Positions 1-8,885 of a stretch of 64,000 nucleotides of DNA are shown here, piece after piece (position 1 is the stretch's first letter; the number at the start of each line of letters is the position of its first letter). The notes beneath the pieces were generated by a model that had not been told where the DNA came from, did no database searches, and was given only the letters and a program-made list of their open reading frames with translations. A program made the position numbers and the translations under genes. The stretch spans positions 479,583 to 543,582 of the forward strand of contig CAVXGT010000010.1 of assembly GCA_963761475.1 (NCBI GenBank), read 5' to 3'. Origin of the DNA: Ga0077555 sp963761475. GTDB lineage: Bacteria > Pseudomonadota > Alphaproteobacteria > Rhizobiales > Hyphomicrobiaceae.

Positions 1-281
1 CAAGTTTCTCGAGGCTCTTGGTGCCCTCCCCGGGCGCCAGCACGATCGTGCCTGCGTGCCGACCTTCAGCCTTGAGGCTCGCCTCGAGACCCGGCAGGTG
101 ATGGCGGGCCACGTTCTCGTCGGTGACAATGCCGCAGCGCTCGGAGTCCGAGCCGCGCCGCGATCAAAGCCGCCGCCTGGCCGATGAGGCCGGCGCCGAT
201 CAGCACCTCATAGCGCCGCTCTGCAAGCTCGACGGGGACGCTGGTCGCCCCACCGGTCGCTGGAAGATCATCGTTTGCCAT
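1..281 (-). CDS. aroB: 3-dehydroquinate synthase, N-terminal part, one frameshift
   Basis: AroB converts DAHP to 3-dehydroquinate in the shikimate pathway. Only the N-terminus lies in the window; the gene runs off the left edge. Translation begins at ATG 281 (an in-frame TTG lies 6 bases upstream) with VPVELAERRYEVLIGAGL, typical of the AroB start. The frame breaks near 146; removing one base restores LGSERCGIVTDENVARHH and then LAPGEGTKSLEKL, both typical of AroB. The extra base sits at a glycine codon (GGA/GGC), so I treat it as a probable sequence error. It follows aroK by about 58 bases on the same strand, the usual aroK-aroB operon order. Confidence 0.88.
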
Positions 282-339
282 CTTCAAGTATCCAAAATCC
301 TCGCTCGCCCGCAGTGCCGGTCGGCTGTCGTGGGAAGCC

Positions 340-942
340 TCAGCCCGACAGCAGCGGATGATCCGTTAGCACGTCGATGATCTCGTCGACGATCACCTCG
401 TGCGCCACATCCCGGCTCTCGACCACGATCTCCGCTTCCGCATAGACCGGGTAGCGCTGTTCCATCAGCGCCCGCATTGTAGCCTCGGGATCATCGACCT
501 TCAGCAACGGCCGATTTTCCCGTTTCATCACCCGCCGCATCAGCACGCCGAGCTCGGCCTTGAGCCAGATGGCGATGCCGTTCGAGCGGATCGACGCACG
601 GGTTTCCGCGTTCATGTAGGCGCCGCCACCGGTCGCCAGCACCTGCGGGCCGTTGTCGAGCAGGCGCCGGATGACCCGCCGCTCGCCGTCCCGGAAATAG
701 GTTTCGCCATGATCGGCGAAGATCTCGGGGATGGTCTTTTGCGCCGACAACTCGATTTCATCGTCCGCATCGACGAATGGAACGTCCAGTCGCGCAGCCA
801 GCCGTCGCCCGACTGAGGATTTTCCGCACCCCATCAGGCCGACCATCACCAGCGAGCGCGCGCCGAGCCTCCGGCGAATCGTCGCCGCAGCCTCGCTCCG
901 GGCGCCTTTGAGCTCGCGCAGTTTGATGCCAGGCCTCGTCAT
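340..942 (-). CDS. aroK: Shikimate kinase
   Basis: A 200-residue enzyme that phosphorylates shikimate at the 3-hydroxyl using ATP. The Walker A loop GLMGCGKSSVG lies near residue 35. It is followed by the shikimate-binding DADDEIE stretch, FRDGERRVI, the GGGAYMN loop and a lid-type RPLL segment, in family order. It is about 30 residues longer at the N-terminus than short AroK proteins, as is common in alphaproteobacteria. I chose ATG 942; the open frame extends further upstream but without family-like sequence. Directly upstream of aroB and divergent from the small membrane gene at 1192. Confidence 0.95.
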   Translation of the reverse strand: MTRPGIKLRELKGARSEAAATIRRRLGARSLVMVGLMGCGKSSVGRRLAARLDVPFVDADDEIELSAQKTIPEIFADHGETYFRDGERRVIRRLLDNGPQVLATGGGAYMNAETRASIRSNGIAIWLKAELGVLMRRVMKRENRPLLKVDDPEATMRALMEQRYPVYAEAEIVVESRDVAHEVIVDEIIDVLTDHPLLSG

Positions 943-1191
943 GACGAGGCGCCCGCCCGTCCCGGCAGCATCTGAATTTGGAGCTTGGACATGGCAATGT
1001 TCACAGATTTCGTGCCTGCGTCGTGTTGGTTGCTGGCCTGCCGCTTGGTCTACGGCCGGCCAGGGGTCATAATGCGGCCAACAAAGTTGATCACGAACGA
1101 CTGCTGCTAGCGTAGCGCTCCTGACGTTTGTTACCCGGCGTGCAGCAGGCGTCGACACTAAACGTCAGAACCGGAACACTAGAGACGTCCA

Positions 1192-1335
1192 ATGCCGAGC
1201 CTGTTCCGTTTCCTGTTCGTGGTTGCGTCCCTGTCGGCCCTTACGGCAGGCGGCCTCTATGCGTTGGCCGAATTCTTCGAGCCCGTCCCGAAGGAAGTAT
1301 CGCAGCCCGTGCACGGCGTAAAGGTACGCAAATAG
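1192..1335 (+). CDS. Conserved 47-residue membrane protein
   Basis: A very short gene reading MPSLFRFLFVVASLSAL and then TAGGLYALAEFFEPVPKEV, ending at TAG 1335. It has one hydrophobic helix (about residues 4-28) and a short charged C-terminal tail. From memory, similar 45-50 residue proteins with the ALAxFxEP pattern sit at this place, between aroK and the large exported gene near xerD, in many Rhizobiales; some are misannotated as histidine kinases. The next gene starts 15 bases downstream, so the two are probably cotranscribed. Function unknown. Confidence 0.75.
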   Translation: MPSLFRFLFVVASLSALTAGGLYALAEFFEPVPKEVSQPVHGVKVRK

Positions 1336-1349
1336 ACCCGAGGCACTTC

Positions 1350-3332
1350 ATGCTCCGCCAAGCTCCGCTGGGTTTCCGTGCGCTCGCACTCCTGCTTGCG
1401 CTGACGGCAGGCCATCCCGCCTTGGCCGACGATGGCTGGAACCCGTTCGAGGCGCGCGACCGCGAGCGGGCTCGCGCCCGTGCGCGCCAGCAGCCAGAGA
1501 CGCCCCCCGCCGAGGCGCTTCCCCCGATGGACGGCATTTCCTCGCGCCCTTGGGCGCAGCCGACAGGCCCCGCCGATGCCGCACCTTGGCGGAATGGGCC
1601 GTCTGCCTCGCCCGGTATGGCCGGGCCCAATGGCCAACCGCCGACCGCTCCGCCGACGGCCGTCGTCCCGATCGACCGCGTCGAGCGTGTCGAGCTGTCG
1701 CAGCCACCGCCGCTGTCAGCCCCGCCGACAGCCGCCCCACCTGCCTTCGGAGCAGCCCCTGGCCCCGGCCCGTCCCCGTCGACGCCCTGGCAGGCCGCCG
1801 CGCGCCAGCCGGACGGATTTTGGACGGGCCTCGATGTCGCAAGCGCCGGCCGCCTGGTGGCCGAAGCGCAGATCCCTCCGCGCTCGTCGGCCCTGCACGA
1901 GCAGTGGCGCCGCCTGTGGAACGGTGAAGCGGGCCAGGCCCCCGCGCCAGCCTCGGGCGGCCCGGGATTTTCCACGTTGCGCACCGAGGCGCTCTATCGC
2001 TCCGGCCTGATCGCCGACCTCGCGCGCAGCGCCGCCGCAGCGCCCGCCTCCCCCACGCCCGATCCGGCAGAGCAATTGTTGGCCGCCCGCGCCCGCATCG
2101 CGCTGGGCGATGCCGCCGGCGGTTGCCCCGAGGTCAAGTCCGTCCATCGCGCCCAGGCCAAGCTGCCGAAGGCGTTGCGCGCCGACCTCATCCTGCTGGC
2201 GGGCTTGTGTGGCACAGCGGCACGCGACCCCGCTGCTGCCGGTTTGGCGGCCGAACTGATGCGCGCCGAGCAGGTCGATGCCCCGGCCGCACTGGCCGGC
2301 CTCGATGCGCTGGCCGCCGGCCGCAAGGTCTCGGCCCGCTTTGACATGCCGAAATCCGTGAGCCTGATCGATTACCGTTTCCTCGAGCAGGCCGGCTACG
2401 TTCCGGCACCGGAGATCGTCGCGGCAGCCGAACCGGCGCTGCTGGCCGTATTGGCGGCATCGGCCGCCGAGCCGCAAACGCGTATCCTCGCAGCCGAAGC
2501 CGCAGCCCGCCTGCACGCCATCGCGCCGGCTGATCTTGCCGCAGCCTATCGGGCCCAGGCGTTGCCGCCCGAGGCATCCGCCGACCCGTTGTCGGCCAAC
2601 CTCGCCGCCCCCTTGAAACGCGCGCTGTTGTTCAAGATGGCGGAGGCGGAGGGTAACCCGCAGACCAAGGCCCGCCTGATGCGCGCGCTCCTCGACGAAG
2701 CCCGCCGCGCCGAGACCTACACGCCGACCGCCGCTATGCTCGCAGTCGCAGTTGCGAACATGCTGCCAAGCCCAGAGATAGGCTGGTTCGCCGAAACGGC
2801 GATCGAGATCAACCTCGCCGCCGGCCGCTACGACGTGATCGAGCTGTGGGCCGCCCCGCAGCGTGCCGAGCGCCACGCGGGTCTCCGCCATTGGCTGGTG
2901 CTGGCCGACATCGCCGATCCTCAGTGGCGCGGCCGCCGTGGCGCCAATCTCGTGCATGCCGAGGAGTTCGCCGTTCGCGGCCGCCTCGCGCCCGAACTCA
3001 TGCACCGCCTCGTCACGGTGCTCGACGCGCTCGACTACCAGATCCCGATCCCGCTGTGGGAAGCCGCCAGCCGCACGCCGCAGCCGACCACCGGCCATCT
3101 CCCCGCGACCGGCATCCTGAGCGAGATGCAGGCCGCCTCGAAGGCCAAGGAGCAGGCCCGCACCATCCTGCTCGCGCTCCGCAGCCTCGGTCCCGACACC
3201 GCCGCCAATGCCCACATGATCGCACTGGGCGATACCATCAAGGCCCTCAAGCGCGCCGGCCTCGAACCCTCAGCCCGCCGCCTCGGTCTGGAGGCTTTGT
3301 TTCTGGCCTGGCCAAGAATGGCGAGCCATTGA
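1350..3332 (+). CDS. Exported alanine/proline-rich helical-repeat protein, function unknown
   Basis: A 660-residue protein. ATG 1350 gives a clear signal peptide (RALALLLALTAGHPALA, then D). A low-complexity Pro/Ala/Gly-rich linker covers about residues 30-170. The remaining 480 residues are alanine- and leucine-rich helices resembling an alpha-solenoid (TPR-like) fold, although I cannot delimit individual repeats. It probably lies in the periplasm. The open frame extends upstream to 1128, but that part overlaps the 47-residue gene and does not look coding. Together with that small gene it fills the space between aroK and xerD seen in related genomes. No catalytic motif recognised. Confidence 0.8.
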   Translation: MLRQAPLGFRALALLLALTAGHPALADDGWNPFEARDRERARARARQQPETPPAEALPPMDGISSRPWAQPTGPADAAPWRNGPSASPGMAGPNGQPPTAPPTAVVPIDRVERVELSQPPPLSAPPTAAPPAFGAAPGPGPSPSTPWQAAARQPDGFWTGLDVASAGRLVAEAQIPPRSSALHEQWRRLWNGEAGQAPAPASGGPGFSTLRTEALYRSGLIADLARSAAAAPASPTPDPAEQLLAARARIALGDAAGGCPEVKSVHRAQAKLPKALRADLILLAGLCGTAARDPAAAGLAAELMRAEQVDAPAALAGLDALAAGRKVSARFDMPKSVSLIDYRFLEQAGYVPAPEIVAAAEPALLAVLAASAAEPQTRILAAEAAARLHAIAPADLAAAYRAQALPPEASADPLSANLAAPLKRALLFKMAEAEGNPQTKARLMRALLDEARRAETYTPTAAMLAVAVANMLPSPEIGWFAETAIEINLAAGRYDVIELWAAPQRAERHAGLRHWLVLADIADPQWRGRRGANLVHAEEFAVRGRLAPELMHRLVTVLDALDYQIPIPLWEAASRTPQPTTGHLPATGILSEMQAASKAKEQARTILLALRSLGPDTAANAHMIALGDTIKALKRAGLEPSARRLGLEALFLAWPRMASH

Positions 3333-3602
3333 GGGGGGGAAGGCTATCGGGAATATTCACGAGCTGCCATCCGGCGAGCCAAGATCAACCAAGTTGAGCG
3401 GATGATCTTCTGGGCCCGCTGCTGAAGGTATTTCGTCCAACATATTGGCGGCTTGGCAGAGGCCACGCTGTCCCCGGCGCGCTTTTAGTCGACCGCGGCG
3501 AACTTTTCAGAATTCGTCTCGTTGCTTATCGCACTTCTACAGAAACCCTTGAGCGGTTTTCGATATGGCCTCCCGCGCCAGATACCACCGCCAAAGCAAT
3601 GG

Positions 3603-4541
3603 CTACGATTGCCACTGTTGATGATGAGCTTGCCACCAACGCGCAATCTCGATGCGTTGGCAGAACCACACTTTGCCTTTGCCCATGGCATGCTCGATGA
3701 ATTCGCGAAGTGCTGAAATGCGCGTTGCTTGGCCAATCAAGCGAGGGTGAAGCCCGATCGACATCATGCGAGGGTGGGTCTCGCCTTCCTGCCAGAGAAC
3801 ATCGAAGCCACGTTTGAGAGTGTCTGCGAAGTCAGTGGGCGAGCCATAGGCCGGCAAAAGTCCGAACCGGCCATCATTGTAGGTGAACGTATATGGGATC
3901 ACGAGATGCTGCTTGCCTGTGACATCGACGTGGTAAGGCAGATCGTCGTTATAGGCATCAGAATCGTACATGAAACCACCCTCTTCAACGAGTAGCTCCC
4001 GGGTGTGCACAGAGGGACCATACCGGCAGTACCAGCCCTCTGGACGTCGCCCTACAGTTTCAGTCAAAGAGGCAATAGCCATCTTGATGTGATCGCGCTC
4101 TTCGTCACGGCTAAGTCGCCAAACCTCCTCCCAACGCCAACCATGGCAGCACGGCTCATGCCCGGCCTCTCGCAGCCATGCGGCCACCTCGCGGTTCCGC
4201 TCTAACGCCACCGCGCAGGCGTAGAACGTCAACGGTAAACGGTACTCGGAGAAGAGACGCTCGACGCGCCAGATGCCCGCGCGCGAGCCGTACTCGAAGA
4301 CCGACTCGACTGCGAGATCTCTGTATTTGGGATCCATCGAATAGACGACCTCTTGCAGCCCGTCGTTGCGTCCATCGCCTGCCGGATGCGTGTATTCGGA
4401 TCCTTCCTCATAGTTGATGACGAAACTGACGGCGACGCGAGCATCGTTCGGCCACCGCACCCGCGGACCATGGCGACCATACCCCACCAAGTCGCGTTTC
4501 GGTCCGGGCACATCGATGTCCCGCAATGTCTCAAATGCCAT
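3603..4541 (-). CDS. puuE: Polysaccharide deacetylase-family protein, PuuE-type allantoinase
   Basis: A 312-residue protein of the NodB-like carbohydrate esterase fold. The opening DVPGPKRDLVGYGRHGP and FVINYEEGSEYTH match the start of PuuE allantoinases, which open the hydantoin ring of allantoin without metal-dependent amidohydrolase chemistry. Later landmarks are HGWRWEEVW, RPEGWYCRYGPSVHT, YDSDAYNDDLPY and SIGLHPRLIGQATR, in family order. The length agrees with PuuE. It stands alone here; an M20 hydrolase of the allantoate-amidohydrolase group lies about 46 kb away. Other deacetylase substrates cannot be excluded. Confidence 0.82.
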   Translation of the reverse strand: MAFETLRDIDVPGPKRDLVGYGRHGPRVRWPNDARVAVSFVINYEEGSEYTHPAGDGRNDGLQEVVYSMDPKYRDLAVESVFEYGSRAGIWRVERLFSEYRLPLTFYACAVALERNREVAAWLREAGHEPCCHGWRWEEVWRLSRDEERDHIKMAIASLTETVGRRPEGWYCRYGPSVHTRELLVEEGGFMYDSDAYNDDLPYHVDVTGKQHLVIPYTFTYNDGRFGLLPAYGSPTDFADTLKRGFDVLWQEGETHPRMMSIGLHPRLIGQATRISALREFIEHAMGKGKVWFCQRIEIARWWQAHHQQWQS

Positions 4542-5722
4542 CGGGGCCTCCTTGCAGGCGGGAGTCAGTTTGACACCTCCATTCTAGGTGAGCATCCCTT
4601 GTCGGGCTACAGAGATCGCGATCCAAGTCCCGGCGGTTCTCCGGTCACAATTCCTGCTCTCCATCTTGCGCCTGTCAGCACCGACAACTGTGTCACAGCA
4701 TGACGTCTTGTGGCCTATGACGCCGATGCATCGAGCGAGCCCTGCGCGTCAGTTTCACCGAGAAGATCCATGCCCGCTTGAGGAGACGCAGCAGTCCGGA
4801 CGCCATATCCGCACTGGCGTGCAATCGATCAAACGGAGGCGAGCAAAACCATCTGCTCAGTGTGGCGTTGTGCTTGGAAATCCGCTTGCCGCGCCTGCCG
4901 AAACGATGAAGCGGCTTTCCAAGCCGCCACACTGGCCCCGCTCGCTCCGCGAGGCGCGACCCGTGCGCGTCGGCAGACGCCGGCATCAAACTTATCCCCG
5001 CCCCCTCGGGCCGTGCCTACACTTGGCCATCCGCCTCATGCCGGGGCCCCGGAACTCGAGCTGGGAATTCTGGGCGGGACGGATGCGCGTCGGATAGGTG
5101 TGGCGGTACTCAGCCATCGCCCGCAGAGGATGCCGTTTCCGTGCAGTCGTGAGTGGCCACGGAGACAGTCGTAACGGCCGCCGTTCCAAAAGGATGCGCG
5201 GCGGCCCGCAGCCTCGACCGTCCGGAAAGGGAGCCCACTCCCGTCACGCGTAGCGGTGCGGCCCGGCCGCATCCCAATCCAAATGCCAAAGCGAGGTCGA
5301 GTCGCACCGCGCCCCGGTACTGATTTTCGCGCCCTGCCGTCCGGTGACGGCGGGGATAGCGGTGCTGTCCGAAGCGGTGCGGCTCTCACTTTGCTTTGTT
5401 TCCCGGCTGACCAGCAGCCCCACCAGGCCTCGACACGAAAGCTCAATGCATCACCCAACCCAAGCCAGCATCTCAGCCGGAAAACGTGTGCCGCACCGCG
5501 CCCCGGTATTGTTTTCCAAAACCCCGCGTCACCAAAACGGCGGGGAAAAGGACGTGGCCGATGCAGCCTTCCAGCCCTCACGCGCCTTCCGGCCGGCTCC
5601 CCGCAGGGGAGTCGGAAGGCGCCACTAAAAATGGTGCCACGAAAATCCCGCCACTAAAAACGCAACGCTTGCCAGCCCGCGTGGGCCATGCCAACTCGAA
5701 CCGAAGGGACGGACGAATCACC
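4542..5722. other. Intergenic region of about 1.2 kb without a supported gene
   Basis: Open frames exist on both strands but none has recognisable protein sequence, a signal peptide or a convincing ribosome site. Two copies of a short motif, GCACCGCGCCCCGGTA followed by a T-rich stretch, occur near 5306 and 5491. A palindromic repeat of the dispersed family described below lies near its right end. The region looks like repeat debris between puuE and xerD. Confidence 0.5.
5577..5660. repeat. REP-like palindromic element, family A
   Basis: One full unit (GCGCCTTCCGGCCGGCTCC, a CCCGCAGGGG tip, then GGAGTCGGAAGGCGCCAC) followed by degenerate CCACTAAAAA half-units. The outer arms GCGCCTTCC and GGAAGGCGC are inverted repeats, as are the inner arms. 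The same unit recurs near 25.2, 46.9, 48.7-49.2 and 55.3 kb. Confidence 0.85.
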
Positions 5723-6694
5723 ATGCAGAGCGACCAGCGCGCCGCCGCCTGCGCTTATCCAGTGGCGGCATTTCTCGAAATGATGGCGGCCGAGAAGGGC
5801 GCGGCCCGCAACACGCTCGAGGCCTACCGCCGCGACCTCGAGGATTTCGTCGGCCACCTGGATCAGCAGCGCGTCGCGCTGGATGCAGCGACGCCAAGAG
5901 ATATTTCGCGCTACTTGAAAGCCGTAGCGGACCAGGGTCTCGCCGCGACATCGCGCGCCCGCCGCCTGTCAGCAATCCGCCAGCTCTATCGCTTCCTGAT
6001 TGCCGAAGGCGGTATCGAGACCGATCCGACCACGGGCTTCCAAGGTCCGCGACGCGAGCGCCCGCTGCCGAAAATCCTGTCGGTGGCGGAAGTCGAGCGC
6101 CTGCTCGATACAGCGGGCCGCCGCATCGAAGGCCGCACGGGCCGCGAACGCTTGAGGGCGTTGCGGCTGAAGGCGCTGCTGGAGGTGCTGTATGCCACGG
6201 GCATGCGCGTGTCGGAGCTGGTGGCGCTGCCGCGAAGCGTGCTGACGGGCGACGAGCGGGTGTTGACGATCAAAGGCAAGGGCGGGCGCGAGCGCATCGT
6301 GCCGCTGAACCCGGCCGCCCGCGATGCCCTGGCGCGCTATCTGGCGATCGGCACCAGCGGCGAGGATGATGCAGCCCCCATGTTGCGCACACGCTACCTG
6401 TTTCCCTCGCGCGGCGCGGATGGTCATCTGACGCGCCAGCGCCTGGCCCAGGAGTTGAAGGAGCTGGCCGAAGAGGCGGGGCTCGAGGCCGAGCGCGTCT
6501 CACCGCACGTGCTGCGGCATGCCTTCGCCAGCCACCTGCTCGATCGTGGCGCCGACCTGAGGGCGGTGCAGCAATTGCTCGGCCATGCCGACATCTCGAC
6601 GACGCAGATCTACACCCATGTGCTGGAAGAGCGCCTGCGCCAGCTCGTGCACGACCACCATCCGCTGGCGACCCGACGGTCCGAGCGGTCGTGA
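5723..6694 (+). CDS. xerD: Site-specific tyrosine recombinase XerD
   Basis: A 323-residue tyrosine recombinase. XerD works with XerC at dif, activated by FtsK, to resolve chromosome dimers. An N-terminal SAM-like core-binding domain (about residues 8-95) precedes the catalytic domain. The catalytic set is visible: Arg in TGMRVSELVALP, Lys in IKGKGGRERIVPL, HVLRHAFASHLLDRG, and HADISTTQIYTHV with the nucleophilic Tyr. ATG 5723 gives the usual XerD N-terminus; the frame stays open upstream through repeat DNA. It has housekeeping length and a position beside accA, so it is not a phage integrase. Confidence 0.93.
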   Translation: MQSDQRAAACAYPVAAFLEMMAAEKGAARNTLEAYRRDLEDFVGHLDQQRVALDAATPRDISRYLKAVADQGLAATSRARRLSAIRQLYRFLIAEGGIETDPTTGFQGPRRERPLPKILSVAEVERLLDTAGRRIEGRTGRERLRALRLKALLEVLYATGMRVSELVALPRSVLTGDERVLTIKGKGGRERIVPLNPAARDALARYLAIGTSGEDDAAPMLRTRYLFPSRGADGHLTRQRLAQELKELAEEAGLEAERVSPHVLRHAFASHLLDRGADLRAVQQLLGHADISTTQIYTHVLEERLRQLVHDHHPLATRRSERS

Positions 6695-6943
6695 TGGCGT
6701 TGTCAGATGGCCAGCGCAGGAGAAATCATCATTGCAGACGCAACTTGAGTGAGCCTGACGGCGCTTAATGCTCGCTTCTAGCACAAGGGTGTAGGCAACC
6801 GCCGCCCGGTCGCAAGTCCCAAGACCACCTGCCTCGCGCTTGACTTTGCTGGTCGTTTGGCACGAATGTCCCGCTAAATCCGAGGCATAGCAGCCCCGTG
6901 CGGCCCAAATGGCGCCGTCTCGCGGACCGATGAACGGACTTCC

Positions 6944-7903
6944 ATGCCAACGCGCACCTATATCGAGTTCGAAAAGCCGATCGCCGAGCTTGAGACCAAG
7001 CTCGCCGAGCTGCGCTCGTTGTCCGACGACGATGCCAATGTTGCGATCAGCGACGAGATCGGCAAGCTCGAGCAGAAGGCCAGGCAACTTCTGACTGAAA
7101 CCTATGCCAAGTTGACGCCGTGGCAGAAAACACTCGTCGCGCGCCACGCCGAGCGCCCGCACTGCCTCGACTATGTCGGCGGCCTGATCGAGGATTTCAC
7201 GACGCTTGCCGGCGACCGCTACTATGCCGAGGACGCTGCCATCGTCGGGGGCATCGGCACGTTCCGCGGCCGCGGCGTGATGGTGATCGGCCACGAGAAG
7301 GGCTACGACACCGAAAGCCGCATCAAGCACAACTTCGGCATGGCGCGCCCGGAAGGCTATCGCAAGGCTGTGCGCCTGATGGAGATGGCTGATCGGTTCT
7401 CGCTGCCGGTGATCACGCTGGTCGACACCGCCGGCGCCTATCCCGGTGTCGGCGCCGAGGAACGCGGACAGGCCGAGGCGATCGCCCGCTCCACGGACTG
7501 CTGCCTGTCGCTCGGCGTGCCGTTGATCACGCTGATCATCGGCGAAGGCGGATCCGGCGGCGCCGTCGCGATCGCCACAGCCAACCGCATCCTGATGCTC
7601 GAGCACGCGATCTATACGGTGGCCTCGCCCGAGGCCGCCGCCGCGATTTTGTGGCGCGACAAGGGCAAGGCGATCGATGCCGCGACATCGATGCGCATCA
7701 CGGCCCAGGACCTGATCTCCATGGGTGTGATCGACGAGGTGATCCCTGAGCCGGTCGGCGGCGCCCACCGCGACAAGGCCGAGGCCATCGATCGCGCCGG
7801 CAAGGTGATCGAGAAGTCGCTCGTCGAATTGGAGCGGCTGTCGCCCGACGAGGTGCGCAACCACCGCGCCGAGCGATTCATGCGGATGGGCCGCGAGCTA
7901 TGA
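6944..7903 (+). CDS. accA: Acetyl-CoA carboxylase, carboxyltransferase subunit alpha
   Basis: A 319-residue subunit that, with AccD, transfers the carboxyl group from biotin to acetyl-CoA to make malonyl-CoA for fatty-acid synthesis. The sequence is typical throughout: an N-terminal helical segment (FEKPIAELETKLAELRSL), GGLIEDFTTLAGDRYYAED, VIGHEKGYDTE, and the oxyanion-hole region VDTAGAYPGVGAEERGQ with IGEGGSGGAVAIA. Length agrees with the family. It follows xerD on the same strand with a 249-base gap containing no gene. Confidence 0.97.
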   Translation: MPTRTYIEFEKPIAELETKLAELRSLSDDDANVAISDEIGKLEQKARQLLTETYAKLTPWQKTLVARHAERPHCLDYVGGLIEDFTTLAGDRYYAEDAAIVGGIGTFRGRGVMVIGHEKGYDTESRIKHNFGMARPEGYRKAVRLMEMADRFSLPVITLVDTAGAYPGVGAEERGQAEAIARSTDCCLSLGVPLITLIIGEGGSGGAVAIATANRILMLEHAIYTVASPEAAAAILWRDKGKAIDAATSMRITAQDLISMGVIDEVIPEPVGGAHRDKAEAIDRAGKVIEKSLVELERLSPDEVRNHRAERFMRMGREL

Positions 7904-7926
7904 TGCGGCCGAGGCGTGACGCCGCA

Positions 7927-8730
7927 CTACCCGTGCGCCACATGCACCGCCTCGCGCTCGATCCGATCGAGCTCGGCGCTGGCTTGTGAGAAGGCGGCGT
8001 CCTTCGGCCCGACCATGCCGATGAGCCGCTCCAATTCGGCAACGGTCCGCGGCGCGCCGAGCTTCTCCAGATAGATCGCCGAGGCCGCGGGCTGAAAATA
8101 GAGATCCCGGTCGCTCTGCGTCAGGATCAGGCCGGCAAGCTTGTTGTCGCCGAGCCGGAACCGCGTCAGCGTGACGAGCCTGAGCGCGCCCTGGAACGTG
8201 GTGAGAAGTTGGATGAGCCCCGTGTGCGGGCTGATATAGATGCCGCCGGCGTGACTGGAGGATACCGCCTTTTCGCCCGAGCCGCGAAAGCGCTGCAGCT
8301 CGAAGAAGCGAAGCCGGCTCTGCTCGTCGTCCCAGTCGATCTCGTAGACGGAGCGGTAAAGCCCTAGCGCGTTGGCGAAACCGCGGCGGTAGGCGACGTA
8401 GGTGCCGACGTAGGCCTCGTAGGCGGAAAGCATATAGCCGCCGTAGGCCTCCGCAGCACGCGTCTCGACGCCGTCGGCGTTGAACGCACGACTGTGACCG
8501 CTGGGCCCGCTGTCCGCGAGAAGGTCGCTGAGATCGAGCCCGAGCGCCGCCGCCACGCGCGCAGCCGTCCGGTCGCGCACGGCATGCCCGGCCAGCAGAT
8601 TGCCGAGCGTGCGCTCCTTGACATCGGCCCGCGCCGCCAGCGACTCGCGAGTGAGGCCCTGCTTGGCCATCGCCAGCCGCACCTGCCGCGCGAACGCGTC
8701 GCGTGTCGCAGCGTTGAGCAGCGTCGCCAT
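7927..8730 (-). CDS. Helix-turn-helix regulator with uncharacterised C-terminal domain (first paralogue)
   Basis: A 267-residue protein. Residues 1-70 form an XRE-type DNA-binding domain (RQVRLAMAKQGLTRESLAA, DVKERTLGNLLAGHAV). Residues about 90-250 form a domain beginning AYEAYVGTYVAYRRGFANA, then YEIDWDDEQSRLRFFELQR and GGIYISPHTGLIQLL. The same architecture and motifs occur in the regulator at 14463-15272, so the two are paralogues. I do not recognise the C-terminal domain; a ligand-sensing role is a guess. It lies 155 bases downstream of the coiled-coil gene on the same strand and may belong to its operon. Confidence 0.8.
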   Translation of the reverse strand: MATLLNAATRDAFARQVRLAMAKQGLTRESLAARADVKERTLGNLLAGHAVRDRTAARVAAALGLDLSDLLADSGPSGHSRAFNADGVETRAAEAYGGYMLSAYEAYVGTYVAYRRGFANALGLYRSVYEIDWDDEQSRLRFFELQRFRGSGEKAVSSSHAGGIYISPHTGLIQLLTTFQGALRLVTLTRFRLGDNKLAGLILTQSDRDLYFQPAASAIYLEKLGAPRTVAELERLIGMVGPKDAAFSQASAELDRIEREAVHVAHG

Positions 8731-8885
8731 CCGAATCCACCTGCCGAAACTTGCCTGATTTTGCCGAAACGTACGCGATGATCTGAGGCGCAGCAAGTGC
8801 CCCGCGACGCTCCCACGCGCGCTGCGGCCGGCGCCTTGCCTCGAGCCTTCGGGCCGCCGCCGCACAGCGAAACCAGCAGGCGCCA

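Noticed and set aside
1716..3215. A 499-residue open frame on the minus strand opposite the exported protein gene
   Set aside because: High GC leaves the antisense frame open; composition is Arg/Gly-rich with no recognisable sequence, while the plus strand has a signal peptide.
4588..5581. Several open frames in the puuE-xerD intergenic region
   Set aside because: No family resemblance, no ribosome sites, overlapping on both strands, and they include repeat sequence.
5723..6694. A phage or island integrase
   Set aside because: Length, motifs and position next to accA identify housekeeping XerD; there are no attachment repeats or phage genes nearby.
6500..7864. A 454-residue minus-strand open frame opposite accA and xerD
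   Set aside because: It overlaps two unmistakable housekeeping genes and is His/Asp/Arg-rich in the way antisense frames are.
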